Shown: in pieces, positions 24,617 through 32,665 of the stretch | Layout of the letters: the number at the start of each line of letters is the position of its first letter | Numbering within the stretch: position 1 is the stretch's first letter | Source: Sphingomonas sp. Leaf67 | Lineage (GTDB): Bacteria > Pseudomonadota > Alphaproteobacteria > Sphingomonadales > Sphingomonadaceae | Direction of reading: 5' to 3' | Assembly: GCF_001421965.1 (NCBI RefSeq) | Contig: NZ_LMLP01000022.1 | Span: 62,001-126,000 of the forward strand | DNA length: 64,000 bases | The notes under the pieces: generated by a model | Database searches by the model: none | Told to the model about the DNA's origin: nothing | What the model saw: only the letters and a program-made list of their open reading frames with translations | Translations under genes and position numbers: made by a program

Positions 24617-26029
24617 ATGCGCCGTTCGATCCTTCTCGCCGGCCTTGCGCTGATCGCCGCGCCGCTCGCCGCACAAACCCCGCCGCCGGCACTTCCCGCG
24701 CCGCCGATCGGGGCTCCCAAGCCGTTCACCGTGCCCGCCTCGGAAACCTATACCCTGCCCAATGGCATGGGCGTGACGCTGATCCCCTATGGCAACGCGC
24801 CGAAGGTCACGATGGTGTTGCAGGTCTATGCCGGCAATCTGGAGGAGGGGCGCGATCCGTGGCTCGCCGATCTGGCCGGCAGCATGATGAAGGAAGGGGC
24901 GGGCAGTCGCGATTCTGCGGCGCTCGCCACCGCTGCCGCCGGCATGGGCGGCAATCTGGGCGTGCGTGTGAGCTATACCGGCACGTCGATCAGCATGAGC
25001 GGCCTGAGCGAATTCGCACCGCAGGCGGTTGCGCTGATCGGGGACGTCGCCCGTCATCCGACCTTTCCGGCCGGCGAGTTCGATCGCGTCAAGGCGAACA
25101 GCGCGCGCTCACTGACGCAGTCGCTGGCGCAGCCGGGGATGCTGGCCGACTATGCGCTGGCCCGTGCGACCTATGGCGACCATCCCTATGGTCGCATCCT
25201 GCCGACCCCGGCGCAGCTGAACGGCTACACGCTCGATCAGGTGAAGCGCTTCTATGCCACCAATTTCGGTGCGCAGCGCGCACGGCTGTATGTCGCGGGA
25301 CGGTTCGATCCGGCGCAGGTGAAGGCCGCCGTGCAGCAGGCATTCGGCGATTGGCAGAAGGGGCCGGCACGTCTGTCGCTGGTGCCGACCGCCGCGGCGG
25401 GACCCCGTGTGTTGCTGGTCGACCGGCCGGATGCGCCGCAATCGACGATCCGGCTCGACTGGGCATCGCCGCTGGCCGGAAGCGACGGCGACATTCCGCT
25501 GCGCGTCGCCAATGCGCTGCTCGGCGGTAGCTTCTCGTCGCGGATCACCCGCAATATTCGCGAGGACAAGGGCTATACCTATTCGCCCGGATCGGGGATC
25601 GCCCAGCGTCCCGGCGACGCCCGCTGGACGTTCGATGCCGATGTTACGACCGCGGTGACCGGCGCGTCGCTGAAGGAAGTGTTCCACGAAATCCGGACGC
25701 TGCAATCGACCCCGCCGAGCGCCGAGGAAGCCGGCGGCATGCGCAGCTACAATGCCGGGCTGTTCGTATTGCGCAGTTCGGACAGCGCCTCGCTGATCGG
25801 GCAACTTGTGACGCGCGACGCGCTGGGCCTGCCGGCCAACTGGCTCGACCGCTATGTACCGGCGACCATGGCGGTCAGCGACGCGCAGTTCAGCAGCGCG
25901 ATCCGGCTGAGCCTGCCGCTCGACAAGTTCACGCTGGTCGTGGTCGGCGATCTGGCCAAGGTGAAGCCGCAACTGGGCGCGCTGCCGGAGTTGAAAGGCG
26001 TGCCGGTGCAGACGGTGACGGTCCCCTGA
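24617..26029 (+). CDS. M16 peptidase family, non-catalytic partner
   Basis: This 470-residue exported protein (signal peptide MRRSILLAGLALIAAPLAAQ) has the M16 fold but lacks the HxxEH zinc motif; the corresponding segment reads WLADLAGSMMKEGAG. It retains the substrate-groove features LLGGSFSSRITRNIREDKGYTYSPGS, including the R/Y pair that shapes the active site of the partner subunit. Start and stop are tightly spaced with the upstream catalytic gene, so the two presumably assemble one enzyme. A perfect 11-bp hairpin follows immediately at 26037. Confidence 0.9.
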   Translation: MRRSILLAGLALIAAPLAAQTPPPALPAPPIGAPKPFTVPASETYTLPNGMGVTLIPYGNAPKVTMVLQVYAGNLEEGRDPWLADLAGSMMKEGAGSRDSAALATAAAGMGGNLGVRVSYTGTSISMSGLSEFAPQAVALIGDVARHPTFPAGEFDRVKANSARSLTQSLAQPGMLADYALARATYGDHPYGRILPTPAQLNGYTLDQVKRFYATNFGAQRARLYVAGRFDPAQVKAAVQQAFGDWQKGPARLSLVPTAAAGPRVLLVDRPDAPQSTIRLDWASPLAGSDGDIPLRVANALLGGSFSSRITRNIREDKGYTYSPGSGIAQRPGDARWTFDADVTTAVTGASLKEVFHEIRTLQSTPPSAEEAGGMRSYNAGLFVLRSSDSASLIGQLVTRDALGLPANWLDRYVPATMAVSDAQFSSAIRLSLPLDKFTLVVVGDLAKVKPQLGALPELKGVPVQTVTVP

Positions 26030-26036
26030 ACCGGGA

Positions 26037-26064
26037 CGCCGGGGCGGCGCGATCCGCCCCGGCG
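26037..26064. terminator. Bidirectional hairpin between convergent genes
   Basis: A perfect 11-bp stem (CGCCGGGGCGG / CCGCCCCGGCG, loop CGCGAT) fills the 35-bp gap between the stop codons of the M16 partner gene and the convergent TonB-domain gene. There is no T-run, so it may be a stabilising or weak terminator. Confidence 0.6.
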
Positions 26065-27159
26065 TTACTCGATGACCACCGGCGGTGGCGGCGGCCCGTC
26101 GGCGCTGGCGGCTGCTCCGGGCGGTCGGATCGCGAAGCGGATGCGTTCGATACAGCCGCTGGCACCGGTCGTCGACGGCGCGCGACGCGCGGTGCGGATC
26201 ACCTGCATCGCTTCCCGACCGAAATCCTCGGCCGGCTCGCTTGCCAGCACCCGCGTGTTGCCGACTTCGCCCCAAGGGGCGACATCGAACTGGACCACCG
26301 CCCATCCTTCGATCGAACGGCGGTTCCACGCCGGCGGATAGATCAGCCGTGGTTGCTGGACCCACGGCGCGGTCGGGCAGTGCGGCGTTGGACCGAACGC
26401 ATCTTCTGGCGGAGCGGGTGGTGCCGCGATCCGGAGCGGGCCACGCCAATAGGGGTACATGCAGCCGGTACGCGCACCGGCGACGAAACGCGATTTCGCG
26501 ACGGCCTTGCGCGACGCCGCATCCAGTGCGGCATCGCCGGTACCAGCAACGGTTCGCACGCTGATCGGGCGACCCTTTTTGTCGAGGTCGTAGCCGGTCA
26601 TCGACCATTGCCGCTCGCCCGGCGTGCCGGGAAGCTTGTCGAAATCGGGAAAGGCGCGCAACAGGTCCGCCGGATACGGCCGACGCCGGCAATCTGTATC
26701 GGGTGGCGTGATCCGGTCCCAGCCTTCGGGGGGTAACGGGCCACTGCTCGGATCGAGCGAATAGGCCATCAGGTCGGCCCGTTCCGCCGTCGCAAGCGTG
26801 GTCAGTTCGATCGTATAGTCGATCGCGCAGTCGTTTCGCGGACTGCCGGACGCGAACTGCGATGCGGCGAAGGCCGGGACAAGATCGCTGCCGAACGGGA
26901 TGAAATCATTGCTGCCCGCCCGCTTGATCGACAGCGGCCGACCGCTCGCATCGATGCGGAAGCGCAAGGTGGTCACCTTCGACGGTACTTCGCCCCAAGC
27001 CAGTTCGGGGCGCGACCGGACCAGTCGTACCGGATCGATGACGGTACCGCCGCATCGGACCGGACCGGGCGTCCAGCGGGCCAGACGTTGCTGGGGCGGC
27101 GGGGGTACGACCGACGTGGTGGCCGCCGTCAGGAACAGCGCGAGCGATACGATTGCCAT
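26065..27159 (-). CDS. Exported protein with TonB C-terminal-like domain
   Basis: This 364-residue protein has an N-terminal hydrophobic signal (MAIVSLALFLTAATTSVV). Two regions resemble the TonB C-terminal fold: a weak one near residues 60-125 (LRFRIDASGRPLSIKRAG..) and a clear one near the C-terminus (YPPAWNRRSIEGWAVVQFDVAPWGEVGNTRVLASEP, then FGREAMQVIRTARRAP). There is no proline-rich spacer or ExbB/ExbD partner. It therefore probably does not energise receptors and may be a soluble periplasmic TonB-like protein. It lies between rplL and the M16 pair and points away from rplL. Confidence 0.7.
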   Translation of the reverse strand: MAIVSLALFLTAATTSVVPPPPQQRLARWTPGPVRCGGTVIDPVRLVRSRPELAWGEVPSKVTTLRFRIDASGRPLSIKRAGSNDFIPFGSDLVPAFAASQFASGSPRNDCAIDYTIELTTLATAERADLMAYSLDPSSGPLPPEGWDRITPPDTDCRRRPYPADLLRAFPDFDKLPGTPGERQWSMTGYDLDKKGRPISVRTVAGTGDAALDAASRKAVAKSRFVAGARTGCMYPYWRGPLRIAAPPAPPEDAFGPTPHCPTAPWVQQPRLIYPPAWNRRSIEGWAVVQFDVAPWGEVGNTRVLASEPAEDFGREAMQVIRTARRAPSTTGASGCIERIRFAIRPPGAAASADGPPPPPVVIE

Positions 27160-27255
27160 GGCCTGGAGGATGCGGGTGTTTTGTTACCGGCGCAAGGCGC
27201 CGCCGGTCTTCGATTGCTGCGCGGGCTCGAGGGTCGGATCTCGCGGGCGTTGCGC

Positions 27256-27288
27256 AAAAAAAGGGGCGACCCGTCGCCGGATCGCCCC
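27256..27288 (-). terminator. Rho-independent terminator of rplJL
   Basis: On the minus strand, GGGGCGA (27288-27282) and TCGCCCC (27269-27263) form a stem, followed by a run of seven T (27262-27256). It lies about 120 bp beyond the rplL stop. It shows that rplJL transcription ends here rather than running on toward rpoB. The remaining 27160-27410 spacer contains smaller GGCC-rich palindromes. Confidence 0.85.
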
Positions 27289-27410
27289 TCTTCTTTGTCG
27301 CCAAGCCGGGATGGAAGTGAATTCCATCCCGTCGGTCGGGCCTTGCGGCCCGCCGGCCGGCCTTGCGGGAATGCGGGGCAGCATCGCTGCTCCGTCTCTC
27401 CCGCTGCGGC

Positions 27411-27788
27411 TTACTTGACTTCGACGGTTGCGCCGGCGCCTTCGAGCTGCGCCTTGATCTTGGCGGCTTCGTCCTTGTTGACGCCTTCCTTGACGGCCTT
27501 CGGAGCGCCTTCGACCAGCGCCTTGGCTTCGGTCAGGCCGAGACCGGTGATGGCGCGGACTTCCTTGATGACGTTGATCTTCTTGCCACCGTCGCCGGTC
27601 AGGATGACGTCGAATTCGGTCTGCTCTTCAGCAGCCGGGGCAGCGGCGCCACCGCCAGCGGCCGGAGCGGCAGCAACGGCAGCAGCGGCCGAAACGCCCC
27701 ACTTTTCTTCGAGCAGCTTCGAGAGTTCAGCTGCTTCGAGGACGGTCAGTTCGCTCAGCTGGTCGACGATTGCGTTGAGGTCAGCCAT
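27411..27788 (-). CDS. rplL: Ribosomal protein L7/L12
   Basis: This 125-residue acidic stalk protein of the large ribosomal subunit binds elongation factors. It has an N-terminal dimerisation domain ([32 protein letters not shown]), an alanine/glycine hinge (residues about 35-55) and a C-terminal factor-binding domain ([39 protein letters not shown]). A GGAGA ribosome-binding site precedes the ATG. It follows rplJ by 48 bp. Unlike the common bacterial order, rpoB does not follow directly. Confidence 0.98.
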   Translation of the reverse strand: MADLNAIVDQLSELTVLEAAELSKLLEEKWGVSAAAAVAAAPAAGGGAAAPAAEEQTEFDVILTGDGGKKINVIKEVRAITGLGLTEAKALVEGAPKAVKEGVNKDEAAKIKAQLEGAGATVEVK

Positions 27789-27836
27789 GATATTCTCCGT
27801 AAATCAGATAGGGGTAAATGGGTCGGAAGCCGCCGA

Positions 27837-28352
27837 TCAGGCCGCGTCCTTCTCCGCATATGCCGACAGGACCCGGGCGATCTGTGCCGCGGGAGCCTGG
27901 GTGATGGTCGCCAGCTTCGTTGCCGGGGCAACGATGAGGCCGACGATCTTGGCGCGCAGTTCGTCGAGCGACGGCAGCGAGGCGAGTGCCTTGATACCTT
28001 CCGCATCGAGGAGCTGGCCGCCCATCGCGCCACCGACGATCTCGATCTTGTCGTTCGTCTTGGCGAAGTCGTTGATGACCCGTGCCGCGGCAACGGGGTC
28101 GGTCGACGTCGCAAGCGCCGTCGGGCCGGTCAGCAGGTCGGCGATCACCGCGTACGGCGTGCCTTCGGCTGCGATCCGGGCAAGACGGTTCTTCGAGACC
28201 TTGTAGCTCGCGCCGGCGTCACGCATCTTGTTACGCAGGCCCGTCGACTGTGCGACGGTCATGCCGAGGTTGCGGGTGACGACCACCACGCCGACCTCGT
28301 TGAAGGTGCGGTTCAGCTCGGCGACGGCTTCACTCTTCTGAGTGCGATCCAT
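27837..28352 (-). CDS. rplJ: Ribosomal protein L10
   Basis: This 171-residue protein forms the base of the L7/L12 stalk. The N-terminal rRNA-binding domain (MDRTQKSEAVAELNRTFNEVGVVVVTRNLGMTVAQ) and a C-terminal helix that binds L12 dimers are visible. AAGGAGA lies just before the ATG. The upstream leader carries a long hairpin close to this site, in line with the autogenous control known for L10 operons. rplK and rplA, usually immediately upstream, are not in this window; the divergent neighbour is cutC. Confidence 0.98.
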   Translation of the reverse strand: MDRTQKSEAVAELNRTFNEVGVVVVTRNLGMTVAQSTGLRNKMRDAGASYKVSKNRLARIAAEGTPYAVIADLLTGPTALATSTDPVAAARVINDFAKTNDKIEIVGGAMGGQLLDAEGIKALASLPSLDELRAKIVGLIVAPATKLATITQAPAAQIARVLSAYAEKDAA

Positions 28353-28368
28353 GCCGTTCTCCTTAACT

Positions 28369-28400
28369 GGGGCGTACTTCCGACAATTCGGAAAACGCCC
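28369..28400 (-). promoter_or_regulatory. Leader hairpin before rplJ (L10-leader candidate)
   Basis: GGGCGT (28370-28375) pairs with ACGCCC (28395-28400), and TTCCGA (28378-28383) pairs with TCGGAA (28388-28393) around a CAAT loop. The hairpin ends a few bases before the rplJ ribosome-binding site, where L10 autoregulation usually acts. A full L10-leader fold was not verified. Confidence 0.45.
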
Positions 28401-28642
28401 GCGAACAATCCGCCCGCCGCAGATGCGACAAACGGGGCGACAGTCCGTGAAGGGGCATGGTCGCCATGCGAAGAAACCGGGCAGTCGCGCGGATTTCCCA
28501 TGGCTGGCCCGGCGTGGCAGGTGCTGCGCCCGGCGAGTTAACGCATTCCCCGCCTCGGCAGGACATTAAGCGGGAAACCCGCACCTGCTGTCTCGGACGG
28601 ACGTCGGACCTGGACGAATCCAGCCACGACGCTTGCCGGCGC

Positions 28643-28670
28643 GCTTATGCCGGGTACGTCCGGGAGTCAA
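28643..28670 (-). promoter_or_regulatory. Candidate promoter for rplJL
   Basis: On the minus strand, TTGACT (28670-28665) is followed at 15-17 bases by CATAAG/ATAAGC. This gives a leader of roughly 285 nt before rplJ. The -35 is good and the -10 is weaker. The rest of the 28353-28736 spacer shows no gene. Confidence 0.5.
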
Positions 28671-28736
28671 GCACGGGAAGGCGCTTGACCTTCGGCGGCG
28701 AGGCTTCATTGGTCCTACAAACCGATTGGGGGGCGC

Positions 28737-29480
28737 ATGCCGCGGACGATGCTGGAAATCTGTATCGACAGCGTTGCGGGGTGCGACGCTGCGATATCCG
28801 GGGGGGCGGACCGGATCGAGTTGTGCGGTGCGCTGTCGGTGGGCGGGCTGACGCCGTCGCCGGGACTGGCGGCGCTGGTCGTCGCGCGGGCGCGGGCGGC
28901 GGGGGTTCGGGTCCATGCGATGGTCCGGCCGCGCGCGGGTGACTTTGCCTATGATGCGGGCGACGTCGCGACGGCGGTCGCCGATGCGCAGGCACTGATC
29001 GCCGCCGGGGTCGATGGGTTGGTGTTCGGTGCAGTGCGGGGCGGCGCGATCGACGAAGCGGCCCTGCGCGAATGGGTCGCGGCGGTGCGGGCGGTTCGCG
29101 ACGATATCGACCTGACGCTGCACCGCGCGGTCGACCTGTTGCCCGATCCGGTGGCGGCGATCGAACCGGCGGTGGCGCATGGCTTTGCCCGCATCCTGAC
29201 GTCGGGTGGCGCGGTGCGTGCCGTCGATGGGGCGGCGGTGATCGCCGCGATGGTTCGCGCGGCGGCGGGGCGGATCGTGGTGATGCCGGGATCGGGCGTG
29301 CGGCCCGACAATGTCGTGGAACTGCTGTCGGTAACGGGTGCGGTGGAGGTTCATGCTTCGGCCGGTGTTGCGGTCCCGCAGGACGATGCGCGCGTCCACG
29401 CGCTCGGCTTTGCCGGGCCGGGACTGGCGCGGACCGATGAGAAGATCGTGCGGGCGCTGCGCGCCGCGATCGATGGATAA
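28737..29480 (+). CDS. cutC: CutC family protein
   Basis: This 247-residue TIM-barrel protein has LEICIDSVAGCDAAISGGADRIELC at the N-terminus, then HAMVRPRAGDF, DLTLHRAVD and RILTSGGA, the standard CutC signature. The family was named for a copper-tolerance phenotype in E. coli, but that role is disputed and its biochemical activity is unclear. Here it lies 13 bp upstream of a GH2 glycosidase on the same strand, at the edge of a large glycan-degradation region. This hints at a role in sugar metabolism rather than copper handling. Confidence 0.9.
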   Translation: MPRTMLEICIDSVAGCDAAISGGADRIELCGALSVGGLTPSPGLAALVVARARAAGVRVHAMVRPRAGDFAYDAGDVATAVADAQALIAAGVDGLVFGAVRGGAIDEAALREWVAAVRAVRDDIDLTLHRAVDLLPDPVAAIEPAVAHGFARILTSGGAVRAVDGAAVIAAMVRAAAGRIVVMPGSGVRPDNVVELLSVTGAVEVHASAGVAVPQDDARVHALGFAGPGLARTDEKIVRALRAAIDG

Positions 29481-29493
29481 CGGGAGAGATCGA

Positions 29494-32400
29494 ATGACGT
29501 TCATGCCGCTGGGCCGGCGCGCCCTGCTGACCGGAACCGCGGGATCGCTGGCGGCGGCGACGCTGCCGGTGCGCGCCATCGCCGCGCCGCGCCCGACCGA
29601 GCCGAGCGGACTGCTGCACGGACTTGGCCGCCGCGACGGGCTGTTCGAACGCCTTCCGGTCGAGGACCCGTCGCGGACGCTGCTCGCGCGCGGGTGGTTG
29701 TTCCACGAGGGCGATATCACGCCCCCGGCACCGGTCACCCATGACGATACGTACAGCAATGCCAAGGCCGGTAACGCGCGCGGCGCGGCGGCGATGGATT
29801 ATGACGACAGCGACTGGGCGGCGGTGACGCTGCCGCACGACTGGGCGTCGGCGCAGGGCTTTGTCGAGACCGCGAACGTTGCACAGGGGTATCGCCCGCG
29901 CGGGATCGGCTGGTATCGCCGGACGCTGCGGCTCGACCCCGCCGATCGCGGCAAGCGGCTGGAACTGCATTTCGGCGCGATCGCGACCGCGGCGACGATC
30001 TGGATCAATGGCAGCATCGTCGCGCGCAACTTCTCGGGCTACAACGCCATCGACATCGATCTGACGCCGTTCGCACGGTTCGGCGACGAACTGAACGTTA
30101 TCGCGATCCGCGTCGACGCCAACGCGATGGAGGGCTGGTGGTACGAAGGCGCGGGCCTGTACCGCCAAGTCTGGCTGTCGAAGCGCGCGCCGGTATCGAT
30201 CACGACCGACGGGGTGCATTGCGATCCGCGCCTTGGCAGCGATGGCCGCTGGAGCGTGCCGGTTACCGTCGCGCTAAACAGTATCGCCCGCGAGATGGCG
30301 GCGGCGAATGTGCTGGTCGACCTGCTCGACCCCGCCGGCAAGGTCGTCGCCAGCGCACGCGGGCAGGCGCAGTTGCCGCCGCTGGGCGAGGCAGAGGTCG
30401 CGCTGTCGCTGCCGGTCGCCGACCCGCAGCTTTGGTCGATCGAGACGCCGACGCTCTATACCGTGCGCGTCATCACCGATGCCCCGGGCGGTGGGGACGA
30501 ACGCCGCATCGCGATCGGCTTCCGCACGATCCGCTTCGATGCCTCGCAGGGATTTTTCCTGAACGACAAGGCCGTGAAGCTGAAGGGCGTGTGCCTGCAT
30601 CAGGACCATGCCGGGGTCGGCGTGGCGGTGCCCGATGCGTTGCTGGCGTGGCGGCTGCAGCGGATGAAGGATACCGGCGTCAACGCCATCCGCTGTTCGC
30701 ACAATGCGCAGGCCGAAGCCTTTTACCAGCTATGCGACCGGATGGGGTTCGTCGTCATGGACGAAAACCGCGTCTTCAATCCTGCGCCCGAGAATATGGC
30801 GCAGCTGGAATGGCTGGTCCGCGCGCATCGCAATCATCCCAGCATCATCCTGTGGTCGGTCTTCAACGAGGAACCGATGCAGGGCACCGAAGCGGGCGTC
30901 GAGATGGTCCGCCGAATGGCGGCGCAGGTCCATGCGCTGGACGACAGCCGCCCGGTGACGGCGGCGATGAACGGGTCGTTCTATGACCCCAAGAACGTGT
31001 CGAGCGTCGTCGATGTCATGGGGTTCAACTATTATCAGGGCGATTACGACAAGTTCCACGCGCTGAACCCCGCAAAGCCAAGCACGTCGTCGGAGGATAC
31101 CAGCGCGTTCATGACGCGCGGGGCCTATACCACCGACAAGGCCGCGCATGTCCTGTCGTCGATGGACGATGAGGCGGCACCATGGGGCGCGACGCACCGT
31201 GATGCGTGGGCGGAGATCGCCAAGCGCCGCTTCATCGCCGGCGGGTTCGTGTGGACCGGGTTCGACTATCATGGCGAGCCGACGCCGTTCACCTGGCCGA
31301 CCATCGCCAGCTTTTTCGGAATCCTCGACCTGTGCGGCTTTCCCAAGACCGCGTACGACATCCACCGCGCGCACTGGATCGACGATCAGGCGGTGGTCGG
31401 CGTCGCTCCCCATTGGACATGGCCGGGCAAGGAGGGGCAGCCGATGCCGCTGCTCGTCACCAGCAATGCCGAACGCGTCCGGCTCGTGCTGAACGGGCGG
31501 ATGATCGGCGAACAGGCGGTCGACCGGATCATGGGCAACCGCTTCACCGTCGCCTATGCGCCGGGCAGGCTGGAGGCGATCGCGCTGCGAGGCGGGCGCG
31601 AAGTGGCGCGGGCGGTGCACGAAACGGCGGGACCGGCGGTCGCGCTGCGGCTGACCCCGGCGCGGCGGCAGATGCTGGGCGACAACGAGGACGTCGTGCC
31701 GGTCACGATCGATGCGGTCGATGCGAAAGGACGCCACGTCCCGACCGAGAACCGGACGACCCGCTTCACCATCGACGGCGCGACGCTGATCGGCGTCGGC
31801 AACGGCGATCCCAACAGCCATGAAAGCGAAAAGGCACCGCAGCGGTCGCTGTTCAACGGTCTGGCGCAGATGCTGGTGCAGGCGGGCGAGGGGCGCGGGA
31901 AGGTGACGATCGTCGCCAGTGCCGACGGGCTGCGTGCCGCCCGGCTGGTGATCGACCGCCTCGCGGCGACCCCGCGGGCGCAGGTGGCAGTGACGCCGCC
32001 GGGGGCGTTCATCCTCGGCTGGCGACGCTCCAGATCGTTCGCGACCGCGCCCGATCCGGGAATGACCCCGCCGGTGAACGACAATAACAGCTGGGACTTC
32101 ACCCGCAGCGGCACGCCCGCCGCACCCGAGGCCGGGCCGTCGTTCCGCCTGTATCGCGCGGCGCTGCCGGTACGGCGACGGGTGGTGGCAGAAGGCGGGA
32201 CGCTGAGCTTTGCGCAGATCGAGGGGCGGGCGACCGTTTATGTCGATGGACGGCAGGTCGCGGCCAAGACCGATCCCGCCGCCGGCACGCTGGTGGTGCC
32301 GGTACCCGCCGGGGCGAAGGGCGTGGCGGTGCTGGTCGCGGCGGTGCCGGGTGCACGGTCGGGGATTACGGGGGCGGTTCGGCTGGCGCCCAAGGGGTGA
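29494..32400 (+). CDS. Exported GH2 beta-galactosidase-like glycosidase (DUF4982 type)
   Basis: This 968-residue enzyme has a Tat-like signal (LGRRALLTGTAGSLAAATLPVRA). A GH2 sugar-binding jelly roll follows (..RLDPADRGKRLELHFGAIATAATIWINGS..), then an Ig-like domain and the catalytic TIM barrel. The acid/base glutamate is probably E458 in LWSVFNEEP, and the nucleophile E534 in TSSEDTSAFMTRGAY, aligned with the SETxSA motif of DUF4982-containing GH2 enzymes. The C-terminus adds DUF4982 and Ig-like modules and a galactose-binding-like segment. The start at 29494 follows GGGAGAGA. Members act mainly as beta-galactosidases; other beta-linked substrates are possible. A role in trimming antennary galactose fits the locus. 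Confidence 0.85.
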   Translation: MTFMPLGRRALLTGTAGSLAAATLPVRAIAAPRPTEPSGLLHGLGRRDGLFERLPVEDPSRTLLARGWLFHEGDITPPAPVTHDDTYSNAKAGNARGAAAMDYDDSDWAAVTLPHDWASAQGFVETANVAQGYRPRGIGWYRRTLRLDPADRGKRLELHFGAIATAATIWINGSIVARNFSGYNAIDIDLTPFARFGDELNVIAIRVDANAMEGWWYEGAGLYRQVWLSKRAPVSITTDGVHCDPRLGSDGRWSVPVTVALNSIAREMAAANVLVDLLDPAGKVVASARGQAQLPPLGEAEVALSLPVADPQLWSIETPTLYTVRVITDAPGGGDERRIAIGFRTIRFDASQGFFLNDKAVKLKGVCLHQDHAGVGVAVPDALLAWRLQRMKDTGVNAIRCSHNAQAEAFYQLCDRMGFVVMDENRVFNPAPENMAQLEWLVRAHRNHPSIILWSVFNEEPMQGTEAGVEMVRRMAAQVHALDDSRPVTAAMNGSFYDPKNVSSVVDVMGFNYYQGDYDKFHALNPAKPSTSSEDTSAFMTRGAYTTDKAAHVLSSMDDEAAPWGATHRDAWAEIAKRRFIAGGFVWTGFDYHGEPTPFTWPTIASFFGILDLCGFPKTAYDIHRAHWIDDQAVVGVAPHWTWPGKEGQPMPLLVTSNAERVRLVLNGRMIGEQAVDRIMGNRFTVAYAPGRLEAIALRGGREVARAVHETAGPAVALRLTPARRQMLGDNEDVVPVTIDAVDAKGRHVPTENRTTRFTIDGATLIGVGNGDPNSHESEKAPQRSLFNGLAQMLVQAGEGRGKVTIVASADGLRAARLVIDRLAATPRAQVAVTPPGAFILGWRRSRSFATAPDPGMTPPVNDNNSWDFTRSGTPAAPEAGPSFRLYRAALPVRRRVVAEGGTLSFAQIEGRATVYVDGRQVAAKTDPAAGTLVVPVPAGAKGVAVLVAAVPGARSGITGAVRLAPKG

Positions 32401-32527
32401 GTGGCAGGCGGGACTCATCATGACCGGGATAGGCACTCGACGTACGCTCAGCCCCTACTCGGCATGAACGGTGTGCACTGGCCGGTGCCGCTTCCACGTT
32501 CGTGGATCGGCCCTAAAATCAATCCCT

Positions 32528-32647
32528 CCGTTTGCTTCGAGCGGAAGTTAGAGCTTGTCGAAAACCGTAGTCGAGAAGGGGTTGCCCCAAGCGGGGCGTT
32601 CTCGACAAACGCTTCTCGACAGGCTCGAAGCTGCTCGAACCGAACGG
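32528..32647. repeat. 120-bp palindrome family, copy 3
   Basis: This 120-bp unit begins CCGTTTGCTTCGAGCG and ends GCTGCTCGAACCGAACGG, matching 4441-4560 along its length. It fills the spacer between the convergent GH2 and GH29 genes. Just upstream, a right-arm remnant of the 4300-4414 variant (about 32449-32470) and a solo GGATCGGCCCTAAA (about 32504-32517), resembling one end of the 188-bp element, are also present. No gene is seen in 32401-32665. Confidence 0.85.
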
Positions 32648-32665
32648 TGGCGGGGCGTTTTTAGC

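Noticed and set aside
28363..28584. A 73-codon minus-strand open frame before rplJ
   Set aside because: It lies in the rplJ leader, lacks a recognisable motif and overlaps the regulatory hairpin and rplJ start.
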